64,000 nucleotides of DNA from assembly GCF_964355755.1 (NCBI RefSeq), contig NC_092672.1:3968001-4032000 (forward strand), given 5' to 3'. The notes beneath the pieces are model-generated. The model saw only the letters and a program-made list of their open reading frames with translations. It was not told where the DNA came from and made no database searches. The DNA is from Antedon mediterranea (taxonomy: Eukaryota; Echinodermata; Crinoidea; Comatulida; Antedonidae). Positions 36,168-48,379 of the stretch are shown here, piece by piece (position 1 is the stretch's first letter; each line of letters starts with the position of its first letter). Both the position numbers and the translations under genes were made by a program.

Positions 36168-37412
36168 AGTAAACATACAAATACATGTATGGCTTTAATC
36201 AATTAATTTGCAAATAGGCATAAAAAAAAGGGTAAAAAATCAGACTTTGAATACTGTAGGCTATTTTCCAGTTAATCCCTTCCATAGAAGAACAAATGTT
36301 AAAAATAATGCTTTTACTTATAAAAAAAACCCAAATATACAGTTAAATTTAACCACAAACCCATTGGCTGGCAGGAAATTCACCTATTTCCACCCCAACA
36401 CCCCCCCTCCCCCACCCCACCCCACCCATTCCCACCCATTTTTGGTAAAAAGTAAATAACTATTACATTAACATTTTCTTTTAGAAAGGTTGGTGATTTT
36501 TTATGTCAATTTTACTTACCAGTTAAAAAATTATAGATATAACATTTATTTCATTCAAAACTAAATTTTTGTAAGTATATATATTACAAATAAAAATATT
36601 AATATTCCGTATTTTGAGTGGATCATTATGTTGAACTATGACCTATATATGGTATAATTGTTTATGTGAGGTGAGAAAGTTGGATAAAAATCAAAGCCTC
36701 TTCATTTTTTTTAAAGTTTTGAATTCTTTGCTTGGCACACTTTATTTTATAAAATTCATATGAATCACAATATTGCTCATAACGACACTGGAAACCAGTT
36801 TGTTACAACTCGACATATATAACTTTTGCATAAAATACAAAACGGAACTGAACGTTAGGGGAAACAATAAATTCTGATAAAAAGAATGAAATATTTGACA
36901 TACTACAAAAAATGCACTAAACATAAAAGAAAACATGACAAAATGGTAAAAAATACTGAAGAGGATTTTGAAAACTATGAAAACTAGAGAAATAAAACAC
37001 CTCCAAAATATTTAGACGAACTTATATACCAATGAAATATGAAGAGGCTTAAAAACAGGATCAATCATATTAATATTGACTACAGTAAGAAACAAAATAT
37101 GTAAATGTCAAATTTACATATTTTTTTTTACATTCTGTATGTACCGGTAATAGGATGAATTATATTAATATTAGAATACAGTAAGAAATATGTAAACATA
37201 ACATTTACATATTCTGTTTTACATAATTAATACTGTATGTGGGAAAAATTATATAAATATTTTACTACATTTACATATTTTGTTTTAATACTGTAATGGG
37301 ACAAATTATATTTATTTGGCTGGAGTAAGTATTACAATGTATGCTCTTCAGTGTAAGAACTGACATGTGTGCGCATACACACTTTTTAAGAAACATGAAG
37401 CATCAAGTTGAT
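36168..37412. other. Spacer between C1q-6 and C1q-7
   Basis: 3' UTR, a C-rich run near 36395-36440 (CCCACCC units) and the shared AT-rich spacer. No gene is seen. Confidence 0.55.
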
Positions 37413-37851
37413 TGACGTTCAGAAATAGACCAATCAGCATCTTCCTATTATTTTACCTAATGGGAAGAATTAGTAATTATCTATGTTCACATGTGAGATG
37501 GAGGTAGTTTATTGAATTTCACAAAAACTGCGGAAGTCATCGGATATTTAAGTTTCGATTAGTCTAATAAATGGTAACCACAGGTACTTGTTTGTTTAGA
37601 AAAAAACATATAACAAGTTCAAAAGTCGTGGGAATCGCATGATATGTCCTTTACATTATAGTATAATATCAGCAAATGGACAAATTAGGGAGTTTTCGAT
37701 TGCAAAATCACAACATGTTGTTTACACGTGAGGAACAGATTTCATCTATAAAAGTCGAGTGAAAATTGAAACTAAATTTATTCATACAACAGCAGATGAC
37801 AGGGAAACATCCAGTTTACAGATCAACAGAAAAGACATTCAGAAAACAACA
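37413..37851 (+). promoter_or_regulatory. C1q-7 promoter, partly deleted
   Basis: TGACGT at 37413-37418, CACGTG and TATAAAAG (37747-37754), 105 nt before the ATG. About 60 bp are missing after CGATTAGT (near 37557), removing the TAATCCGGTTTGAA element kept in the other promoters. Confidence 0.7.
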
Positions 37852-39558
37852 ATGTATCTCCGGTAAGTACATTTTTATTTTAGCTTTTAATATTTAGGAT
37901 GGTATTTGGTGCTACTGTACTTTAGCACTGCTACTCTGTACTTTGACATTACTGTCTTTTACTGTAGTACTGATTTGTTAGAATTCTGTAACCTTCCTTG
38001 AACATGTTGGCAGTGAGAAGGAAAAACAATATTAAAACACACAGAAGGTACAATATGGGTCGTGTGTACTCCAGTTAGGAATGAAATACAACTGAAGATC
38101 ATTTAATACAAATCAATTTCTGTTATTCTTTTACCATTGTGTTCTATAAGCTTATCTGAGATTATTTTATTATATACATTAACATTTGATGTGAAATTAT
38201 TGTAAGGTAAACTGGAGTCCTGTGTTCATTCTGAACAAAGTGAAATGAGCTATTAGGAGCTCAATGTAATAAACCTTAGCATTATGTGGTAGGATGGCCA
38301 GTTCCTTTCCACGCTACCTCATACTTCCTAGAATTTTCAATCAGGTACTCATTTACAGATGAGTTGTTCTTATCGGGAAATTAAATTGGTTCTTTCTGTA
38401 TGATAGTCAAGTGTCCAACCACTCAGCTACCAAACTTCTTCGGCTAACAAATTATTATAAATATCATATTTAAAACTTCTTGTTGGGCTAGTTATGTTGT
38501 TTCCTTGTACAACTGGACAGCTTATTGCTCCAGGGAGAATCGTATGTAGGCTGTGAAATAAAAGGATTACAGAATGCTGGCTGATGAACATACTTTGAAA
38601 AAACCCTGCTTGACAATGATTGATTCTAAACATTTTTTTTACAAAATTTTAATACGGGGTATTTTTTGCTTCATTTTGATATAAACAAGTTTGGTTGATA
38701 AGAGTGTGATTATTACTAAATGTGTTATTAAAGGGGTATAATTAATAATAACATACAGTGTTTATATTGAATTTCAGATTTAATATGATGTTAACAATTG
38801 TGATACAGATTAGTATAATCTATGTCATCAAATCAGCAGCTCAAACCAATTCTGAAGCTTGTAACAGCTGTTGTACAGCTGGGGTTCCTGGAATTCCAGG
38901 ACACCATGGTAATCCAGGTGCAGCAGGGCCACAAGGAATGAATGGAGAACAAGGAATAAAAGGAGAACAAGGAATGAATGGAGAACAAGGAATGAAAGGA
39001 GAACAAGGAATGAAAGGAGGACAAGGAATGAATGGAGATAATGGAAGGAATGGCTTAGATGGGTCTCCTGGAAAGTTAGGACCAACTGGACCTCAAGGTA
39101 TTGTTGGATTACCAGGTGCAAATGGTGTAAAGGGAGAAAAGGGTGAACAATCTAGTCAGCAGAAATCTGCCTTTTCAGTAGTTTTTACATCAAATCCAGG
39201 TCGCCATGCCCTTAGCCCAATGAAGTATGACACAATAATTACAGATGTTGGAAATGACTACAACAAAGAAACAGGAAAGTTTGTCTGTGCAATTCCAGGT
39301 GTTTATGTATTCCAGGTGACATCAATGAAATCAAGTGGTAGTGGTAAAATTCTAACAAGAATCATGAAAAATGGGAGTTTTCAAGTGTCCACAAGGATGG
39401 ATCCTGCTGGGTATAATTCTGCAAGCACAATGGTGGTTCTTGATCTGATATCAGGTGATGAAGTATGGACTCAGCCACATAGTTCAGCCTACAACTATTA
39501 CTACAGTGACATCAACAGATACTGCTCATTCTCTGGTTTCTTACTTTATGCAGCATAA
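37852..39558 (+). CDS. C1q-7: secreted collagen-stalk C1q-domain protein
   Basis: Exons 37852-37862 and 38778-39558, junction codon CGA, type II intron. Product 263 aa with 30 Gly-X-Y triplets (39-128), one of them GGQ. Head of 135 residues, with first half nearly identical to C1q-5 and a distinct second half (STRMDPAGYNS, PHSSAYNYYYSDIN). Confidence 0.9.
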
Positions 39559-40228
39559 AGTAAACATATACAAATAATTGTATTGTTTTAAACACTTTAG
39601 ATGAATGATGCTAATTCAAAAGAAGCTTTTGTTAGTAATTTTTTAAGATCAATTTTACCAGTTAAAATATTATAGATATAACATTTATTTCATTTGTGCA
39701 ACTAAATTGTTTAAATAAATGTTAGAAATAAAAATATTAATATTCAGTATTTTGAGTAAATTTATGTTATGTTTAAACTATGCAGGCGGTTCAAAAGAAT
39801 TACATTTCTTTACACACTTTATTACGGCTTATTCACACTCAAATAAGTCCTGAACTAGGAAGGTTTTAGTAAATTTATCCACTACAATTCTGAATTAATT
39901 AATGAAAGACTGTCAACATTCAGTTGTTTGACATTTGACCGGCAACTTTTAACAGATTTTATACATTTATTAACCCATGGCTGGTAGTAGTACTACACCT
40001 TACAAAGATTATGCTAAGAGAAATTTATCAGCATGGGTAACTCTGCAAGTTCCTTGTTTAAAAATCAAAGCCTCTTCTTTTTTTAAAGTTTTGAATTCTT
40101 TCCTTGGCACGTTATTTTATAAAATTCATATGAATCGCAATATTGCTCATGATGACACTGGAAACCAGTTTGTTACAACTTGACATATAACTTTACATAA
40201 AATATAAAAAAGAACTGAGCATACTTTT
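39559..40228. other. Spacer between C1q-7 and the kinase C exons
   Basis: 3' UTR and the shared AT-rich spacer. No gene is seen. Confidence 0.55.
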
Positions 40229-40359
40229 AAACTCTGTCTACACTATGAAGCTATTTTAACAAAATATGGTAGTAATATGCCAAAAGATGGTCATCATATC
40301 CATATATTGAGAAATCAAATTTTGTTGTCACATAAACTTTGATAGTGTAGACAGAGTTT
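40229..40359. mobile_element. MITE with CTGTCTACACTATCAAA-type ends, copy C
   Basis: Same ends as 27598-27917, with a single ATGGTAGTAATATGCC unit. Confidence 0.75.
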
Positions 40360-41469
40360 TAGATGAAACAATGATACAAAAATTTTTCCGTGCCCAATTA
40401 TAGGAATAGTACATTCGGAATAGACTACACTACTTTAGAATACTTACGGACAATTCCCTAGAAATTGGGCGTGGTTTCCAGACATCGTTACCGACACCAT
40501 TCAGCGTCAACTCCTGACACGTTTTTGGCAATTTCCTCTTCAAATAAACAGTTGGCGGTGTCTGTTTAGAGAGAACCTTTTCAAAAGACATACCAACAAA
40601 AAACTCCATTCTTTTTAACGTTGCTAAGCAGCTTAGTCTTGCACATGGATCTTTACAGAGTAACTACAGGAAAAAAAAAGTGATCATAAAGAAAAATGCA
40701 TAAACTACTAGAGACTATGAGGTCATCGAAGGTCAGGCTGTTGTATACTGCAAAAAAGAAAGATATAAACGTGGTGTTATTAGGGAGCTATCAATCTGCG
40801 ACGATCTAGAAATTAGTTGTGTTGCCAAAAAAATGAATGTTCAAAAAGAATGTTGAAATGGATCTGTGTGCACACAATAATATGGCATAAAACTATAGTA
40901 GCTTCGGCATAAAATTATAGTAGCTCCGAGTTCATTGATTATGAGATGAGAATTTTAAAAATTTAATTAAAAAGTAGTTAACTAAAAATGAATCAACTGT
41001 TACCTGAAGAATGACGTCCTGAGCAGGATAACTAACAAATGGAGGTAACTTGAATTCCTTATTTATAACCTTATTATACATCTCAATGTGATTGGTGGAA
41101 CCGCTTAACGGATATTTACCCGTCATCAAGCAAAACATTATAATGCCGAGTGACCACCAGTCGACACAATGATCATAGTCTCCCATATTTAGTACTTCAG
41201 GCGCTGAAAAAATTAAGGTAGATGTTTAGTTGTCCTGTTAAAACTATGGTATAAATTTGGAGACTATTACAGAGCAGAATTTAGATTTGTGACCATGTTT
41301 AGTTATTGGTGGTTGATATAGGATTTTAAAAAAGGTAGTAGGGCCGAAAATCAACAAAAGGAAGCAGTTCTGTGCATCTCCTATTCTAGCTTACAATAAC
41401 TATAAACTACATACTACAAATTCAGCATTTTATTAATCAATTTAAAAAAACTGTCTACCTGTTGAACAA

Positions 41470-41928
41470 TTACCGATTTCCATCTGAAACTTTATTTAAA
41501 CGATTAAATATTTTTAATTTATTTGATATTAATAAAGTTCAATTATCAATATTTATGTTTCAGTATTTTATGAAAACGCTTCTTATGCCTATGTTAAAAT
41601 TGTTAGATACTACTAAGAAAACTCATTCACATAATTTTAGAAATCCTTCTGTTCCAGTTCCCTTCATATGGAATAATCTTGATGTTTCAATTAAAAATTC
41701 TGTTTCTTTACCAGCTTATAAAAGTAAATTAAAAAATAAATATTTATCACTGTACCAACAATAATTTTATATAACATTAATTAAGGTAGCCTTTTATATA
41801 TGTTTTTTTTGTCTCTCTTAGGGAAATGGTGAGACAAGTTTTTTACTTCTAATCATGACCCCAATGATGGCATTCCTTTCTCTTATTTACCTCTCCTTGT
41901 CTTTGTTTGAAATTGAAATAAATTAACT
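41470..41928 (+). mobile_element. LINE 3' fragment (CR1/L2/jockey-like), 5'-truncated
   Basis: Absent from kinase units A, B and D. The frame to 41764 reads LFKRLNIFNLFDINKVQLSI, later HSHNFRNPS, then WNNLDVSIKNSVSLPAYKSK and stop. This is the typical C-terminal region of CR1/L2/jockey-type reverse transcriptases. A short internal deletion joins PSVPVP to FIWNN. It ends with an A-rich AATAAATTAA tail, about 165 bp after the stop. Confidence 0.75.
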
Positions 41929-43248
41929 ATTTTGGATGATATTATTTAAAGATAGCAAAATGACTCGCGTATTAGAGATAATAATAGATATACAATTACC
42001 CACCCATATACATAAGTGTCCCACAGACACTGGACGTTCTACCACCTTTCTTCAGCCATTTTGAAAGTCCAAAATCGGACAGAAATATATGACCGCCCTC
42101 ATCAAGTAAAATATTCTCCATCTGAAAAGAAAAATTAATGTTTAATGCCTTTTAAATCTTTCAGCCAAGCCAATTTAAACTCTCTGACTGTAATTTACTT
42201 CCAAAATCCAGAATTGGAATATGACCACTTTCAACTAGCAGAACAATCTGCATCTGCTATGAAAATAGAAATAATTATAGCAGAAGTTCTTTTATTATTA
42301 TATATTAATATGCATATATATATATATAAATAATAAAAATTCTTATTATATAATATTTTACTTTTTTTCGAATACATACCTTTAAATCTCTATATATAAT
42401 TCCTGCCCTATGTAAAAATGCCAAAGCCATCGCTATACGAATACGAATAGAACTTTACGAATACGATCTCCATGAGTGGCATAATACATTACTTTAAATC
42501 AGAACAAACAAAATAAATTATATTATTTGAAATATTTTTGTATTTTCAAATTGATTTCCCTAATATTTTTTTTGCATTTATTGAAAAAAAAAATATTGAT
42601 TAGTATGTCCTTATCCGAGAAGACCACTAGGATTATGGCTGTGGAGTGCCTTGAACATGTGCCGATTTTATGGCTATGGTTGGCAGCACCTCTGCCTTAA
42701 ATCGCTTGATCACTCAGCTGATGGAACTCTCACATATATATAACTATATCTTTATTTGTGTAAATAAAACACATGTTAAACATAAATATATACATCATCA
42801 TCTTAAATCCTGATATCTTAATCTGTCATCACACAGCTTACAAATTATATATAGATATCGATATCAATACATATCTGAATTCAACAACAGTTTATCTAGG
42901 TATGCAGCTCACATACAGCATCAACATTGGAGAAATGTATGTAACTGATTAAGAATTAACCATTAAGTTTCCATTACAAAAAGGCAAATTGTCCAACAAG
43001 AGCTAAATGTTAATATGAATGTATGACATAGATATGGAAATAAGAAAAAACTAAAGTATATTTAATATTTATTTTATTTGTAGCTTTGTGGATTTACAGT
43101 TTAAAAAAAACATGATACAAAAAGAGACTAATTAGATGAGGGTGCATTAATTGAATTGTGGAACAGGAACGTCAGCACATTCCTGGTTAAATTAGAAAAA
43201 AAAAACAATAAACAACCATTTGATAGTGCATTCACCAATTACTGTTTA

Positions 43249-43394
43249 AAGTTGTCTACACTATCAAACATTAGTTGACAAAAATGTGTGATTTGCACAA
43301 ATATAGGGTAGTGATATGACATCATCATGTCCATATATGGGCACATCACATGTCTTTGTCACAAGTTTGATAGTAATAGTATAGATAAGGCTTT
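43249..43394. mobile_element. MITE with CTGTCTACACTATCAAA-type ends, second locus in unit C
   Basis: Sister of 20571-20709 and 30401-30540, with GATAGTA doubled at the right end. Confidence 0.65.
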
Positions 43395-43419
43395 ACTCCA
43401 CCAAGCATTCTATGGTTGA

Positions 43420-43447
43420 CCATAGAGATATTATAATATCTCTATGG
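43420..43447. repeat. Perfect 28-bp palindrome, unit C only
   Basis: CCATAGAGATATTA and its exact complement TAATATCTCTATGG are fused with no loop. Flanked by GTTGA on both sides (43415-43419, 43448-43452). Absent at the same site in units A and B. Confidence 0.85.
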
Positions 43448-43517
43448 GTTGACAAGCATGAACAGAAGTTAAAATAATATCTGTTGCTTAAGTAACTATT
43501 ATTTTACGTATACTAAT

Positions 43518-43712
43518 CAGGGAAGATTTAGGCGGGGAAGATTTAGGTGGGGCTAAACAGGCTTTAGCCCCCCCTCCCCCTAAAATTTAACAGCCATATC
43601 TTTTTAAAAAATAAAATAATGACTATTATTCTGCAACTTGACGGATCGTTTTATTATTTATGAAATATTTAGCGCCCCCCCCCCCCAATCTATAATGCTT
43701 GATCCGCCCCTG
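43518..43712. mobile_element. hAT-type MITE, unit C
   Basis: Starts CAGGGAAGATTTAGG and ends GATCCGCCCCTG, with CTAAT on the left and CTAGT on the right. Sister of 30632-30804. Confidence 0.65.
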
Positions 43713-44720
43713 CTAGTCAATATAGGCCTACCATTTACCTAAATTCGTTCATGTTTGACATTTCAATCAATTCTTTTAATATTGGATTTCTTAATGAAAA
43801 TTTACTAAATAAAAATTTAGACAAATCTAAATTATTTTAAACTGAAATAGGACATGCTTTTTAGCAAATAATTTAATAATAGATACATGAAAAAATAAAT
43901 TATATAAACTCCTTGGCGGAAGTAATAACTGTTACATAAAACACAAATATTTGCATATAAAAAAACAACTTATATAAAACGTATAAACTGACAATGTTGG
44001 TGATGCTGACATATTTGGATGAGCATATTTGTTTAGACAAAAATGGTACAATTGCACAAATTAATGTTGAAAATGAGGTAAACTGTCAGCATATGTGGAA
44101 TGCAGGTATGTTTGTGTACAAGCCTTTTTTTTTATAGCAGTACTCAATATGTTTCTAGGTATAATTTTAATAATATTTGAAAAATCTACTCAAATTAAAA
44201 ATGTCTATTTAATATATGTTTACAGGGTTTTATTATAACCAGTGGTGACCCCAGGAAATGTTCGAGGGAGGGTAATTAACGTCGGAGACTTGTGGGAATT
44301 TCTCTCCAAATTATTAATACTTGTAGTATGATAGTAGTATGAAATGTTTTATCAACCAACATGCACTTTATTTGAACATTTACTGTAAATTCTTGCACCT
44401 GATTTGCACAAAACAAACATATAAATAATATAAATATAATAATATATATAAAAAAAAACATTTATGAAAACAAAAGATTTGATGGTATGTACATTTATAC
44501 ATTGACATATTTACTATACATGGAAATTGAAATATAAATTAAAGGAATGTTTTGGATTAAAAATAAATATTAAAACAGATTGCACGTAGCAAAACTTGGA
44601 AAGTTTTACAATTAAATAATGTAGACTAATAGTACCATAAATCTAACACCAATTTACTATGTTGTTTGAAGCCAACTACAGTACACCTACTACACCTTCA
44701 GGACCCCAAAAAATGTTCCC

Positions 44721-45129
44721 TTAAAGAAGTATTGTCCCCAAAATATGAAAAATAAAGATTAATTAAATCAGACTTTGAATATGTTATTTTGTAGTTTTAA
44801 TAAAGTTAAAGATGTATTGTCCCCAAAAACATGAAAAATGAAGATTAATTGAATTAGACTTTGAATATGGTATTTTTTAGTTTTAATAAAGTTAAAAATC
44901 ACTTCTGTAGAAAAAAAAAACGAAAAAAATAATGTTTTACTTATAAAATGACAAAATAAATGGTTAAATTCAACCAAAAACCAATTGGCTGGCCGTTTTA
45001 AATTACAGGTAAATCAATTTTTTTTCGATCCAATTTTTGGTCAAAGTGGAACTATTATGTGACATTAAAATGGCATATTCAACAAAAATCTTGAGAATTA
45101 TTTTTTTCAGGGGGACAATACATCTTTAA
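44721..45129. mobile_element. TTAA-flanked MITE with duplicated left part, unit C
   Basis: Left end TTAAAGAAGTATTGTCCCC at 44721, then a second left end TTAAAGATGTATTGTCCCC near 44806, and one right end at 45129. Looks like one element inserted into, or duplicated within, another. Confidence 0.65.
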
Positions 45130-45358
45130 TAGGGATGTCCTAAAGGAGGGGTTCTTCTGTACTGTATATCTTTTTTTAGCTTGTATTAAAGGCTTAACTT
45201 AGAACTTCTGACGAGAACCGGTGTTTTAACGTGGTAAAGCCGTATTCAAGCTTGTATTAAAGGTCTGTGTGTATTGAAAATCTATACAGTTTAGTTGGTT
45301 ATGTAATGGTATGAATGTCGCAGGTTCAAATCTTACCAGAGACATTTTTTTAATTTAA

Positions 45359-45950
45359 AGCTCAGGTACAGGCATGAATTTTAAATTTAATATTTGGTTA
45401 ATTGTACATAAATCAAATATTTGTAACAGAAATCGAGACGAAAAAACATGAATTTCACTTAATATGGTCAAATACAAAATTTGGCAAAATTCTTCCATAA
45501 AAACCAGGAAGACTTTTTTTCAGTAGTTAGGTAGTTAACCTAATGTAATAACATGTCTGGTGACTCCCTAGACGGTGAAAAAAGATGGTGGATATACGGT
45601 GGATAATTTTTTGCTATAGCATGAAAATAAAAATCTGAAGTTGAATAAAAATATCAGAAATGTAATATTCAAGTTATATTACCTATATTTAGTCATCTGA
45701 TAACATTTTTTACCACCGTTTATTTTTCATAGCTTTTTAAAATGCCTCTCTATTTACAAAATGTGTGTACAAACGAATAGAGATTTTACTGTGTAATTTG
45801 AACTATCCCCCACTGATAAGAAAGTGCTTATTTTCAACAAACTCGTGTAACACAAATAAAATCCCAAAAATTATGAAACATAGGGGAAACTATAGATCGA
45901 TAATTAATGGAATGTATGATCAATAGAAATTTTTTGCCCGCACCTGGCTT
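45359..45950. mobile_element. TTAA-flanked DNA element, 592 bp, unit C only
   Basis: Inverted ends AGCTCAGGTACAGGCA and the complement of AAGCCAGGTGCGGGCA, flanked by TTAA (45355-45358, 45951-45954). Units A and B have a single TTAA here. No open frame; a non-autonomous piggyBac- or Kolobok-type element (inference from the target). Confidence 0.75.
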
Positions 45951-46465
45951 TTAACAAAATGTTTGGAACTTGTGTTGATATATGAGCTATGTTTGATATA
46001 CAGTTCATTCCAAAATGAGCAGTTTGGTTTCTAGTAATGATTATATAGGCCTATTACACTGTATTTATTGGCCTACTATACATGCCATTCTCTACTGTAC
46101 AATTATTTGACTAAATGTTATTTTCAAGGCCTTTGTAGAAAAGATACCACAATTATATGACATTTATTCAGGCTTTTAGTCACGTTTAATAGGTCCTTTT
46201 TTAAGCAAAAACCAGCTGAATTGGCTCCAGCCTTCAGTCACTTTGGAGGGTTCACCAGTCAATCCAATTGGCACCAGGCTTTTAGTCTCTGGGGCTTGGT
46301 CCTATTAAACACCACACAGCACTGTAATAGTACCACTAACATTAGACAATAATGCATGTTAGTATTGACCCTTAAATAATCAACGTCGCTACTAATATAA
46401 CTTAACCTAACCTTCTCAATATTCCCTTCTATAGGTAGTGTGTTAGTGGAGTCTATCCTAGAGTC

Positions 46466-47079
46466 ATATAACATCTAAATAAATTCCTGTCATTTGATTG
46501 TGGATCACATGGCGTGCAATAGTACGCACTATTAAACGATCGTTTAACAGTACTTTTTTTGTGTACGAAAAAAAAAAAATTTTGTTTTATACTATTGCGT
46601 TTGAAATACAACAGCGCCACCCATGTTGTACTTTCGCGGCGATTTTAATGTTATGACTGGTTTTTCGCGATGGAAGTACATTTCTGGAGAGATATATGTA
46701 CTAATTTAGATCAAAAAGGCATTTAAATTAGCTTCAGATCGTTTATAGGATTTTGATTAACTAATGGGAATATCTCTAAAAGATATGAAATCGTTGAAAA
46801 AACATAATTAGCCTAGATGAGTTCTAGTTGCCTGTCAAAGTTTTGCCTTTCAGCCTAGCTAGTAGGCCTGTTAGTACTAGCAAGGTTAAAACATCTAGTT
46901 GTTTGGTCGTTTGTTGACATAATTAACACTAAAGTAGGTGTGTTTATAAAATCCATATAAATATAACATTTAATATAATATTATAAAACACCAAATGTTA
47001 CTGTCAATGTGAATCAAATGTAAGCCTAAGCCTACCTTTTATTTGATTCCAATGACAGGATTCTATTTAGATGTTATAT
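46466..47079. mobile_element. Inverted-repeat element, unit C
   Basis: Third copy of the 22945-23567 element, with the same ends and the same TTAAACGATCGTTTAA palindrome. Confidence 0.6.
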
Positions 47080-47454
47080 AAAACAAATAATGAATCCTTT
47101 ATATTCGTGATGAATATTTGGTGAATGATGAAAGGTTATATATCAACTCGACTTCGCCTTGTTGAAATATAACCAGGCTTTCATCATTCACCTCATGCCT
47201 TTATTTGTACCATTACACTCATAAAAATTCATATTTTGTATCATTTACAAATAGTGTTGTGTGGTGTTTAGTAGAGGACTAAACAGACTGCCACTCTTTT
47301 TGGAGGGCTAAGGGCACTAGTCAATCCAACATGCTCAATAGGCTCCTGCCTTTGGTCTCTCTGGAGTCAGTCCAAGTGTTCACATAGCATGAAGAACAAT
47401 CTTCAAATGAATTCTGATAATGATGATTTACTTCATGGCGAATCTGTGTTGTTG

Positions 47455-47493
47455 TTATAAGTCAGTTTCTCTAATCCAATCAAAGTTATCAAA
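47455..47493 (-). CDS. Terminal exon of kinase D with hydrophobic motif
   Basis: Same [12 protein letters not shown] and stop, same phase and acceptor as in copies B and C. Conserved although the gene body is destroyed, so the copies are young or this exon serves another transcript. Confidence 0.5.
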   Translation of the reverse strand, partial: FDNFDWIRETDL

Positions 47494-47887
47494 CTGTAAA
47501 ATAGAAAATATTATTATTATTATTATTATGTAATAATTAAAATGTCTAAATCAAAAATAAAAACTTAATATTGACTATTACAACATAATCTACATGAAGA
47601 CCCTTAAACAAAGGATACATTATATTCATATTTGACTACAGTAAGGAACAAAATATGTAACCATCACATCATATTTTGTTTTACATTAATGGGACGAATT
47701 ATATTAATATTTGAATACAGTAAGAAATATGTAAACATAACATCATATTTTGTTTTACATACTACTGTAATGGGACAAATTATATTTATATTTGGCTGGA
47801 GTAAATACTACAACATATGCTCTTCAGTGTAAGAACTGACATGTGTGCGCATACACACTTTTTAAGAAACATGAAGCATCAAGTTGA

Positions 47888-48379
47888 TGGACGTTCAGAA
47901 ATAGACCAATCAGCATCTTCCTATTATTTTACCTAATGGGAAGAATTCTTAATTATCTATGTTCACATGTGAGAGGGAGGTACTTCACAAAAACTGCAGA
48001 AGTCATCGGATATTGCAGTTCCGATTAGTAATCCGGTTTGAATAGTTCCCTTCCTATATATGTTATTGTAACACAAAGAGCCGGTCTAATAAATGATAAC
48101 CACATGTACATGTACTTGTTTGTTTGGAAAAAAACATTTAACAAGTTCGAAAGTCGTGGGAATTGAATGATATGTCCTTTACATTGTGGTATAATATTAG
48201 CAAATGGACCAATCAGGGAATGTTCGATTGCAAAATCACAACATATTGATTACACGTGAGGAACAGATTTCATCTATAAAAGTCGAGCGAAAATTGAAAC
48301 TGGATTTATTCATACAACAGCAGATGACAGGGAAACATCCAGTTTACAGATCAACAGAAAAGACATCCAGAATACAACA
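47888..48379 (+). promoter_or_regulatory. C1q-8 promoter and 5' UTR
   Basis: GATTAGTAATCCG, CACGTG and TATAAAAG (48275-48282), 105 nt before the ATG at 48380. The TGACGT word reads TGGACGT here. Confidence 0.7.

Larger units (their letters stand above)
33734..42491 (-). pseudogene. RSKR-like AGC-type kinase, copy C (broken)
   Basis: Minus-strand exons 42380-42491, 42004-42121 ([13 protein letters not shown]), 41004-41203 (HCVDWWSLG), 40448-40663 and terminal 33734-33772 ([12 protein letters not shown], stop). Four of the five remain open and in phase. The first carries the same 37-bp net deletion with TACGAATACG filler as copy A, which breaks the frame before the catalytic loop. An intron holds a LINE fragment (41470-41928). 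The last intron encloses C1q-6 and C1q-7 on the opposite strand. An alternative start downstream of the damage cannot be excluded. Confidence 0.7.
42492..47454. other. Spacer between kinase C and the terminal exon of kinase D
   Basis: Collinear with 19807-23948 but longer because of a TTAA element (45359-45950) and a partly doubled MITE. No N-lobe exon or other gene was recognised. Confidence 0.55.
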
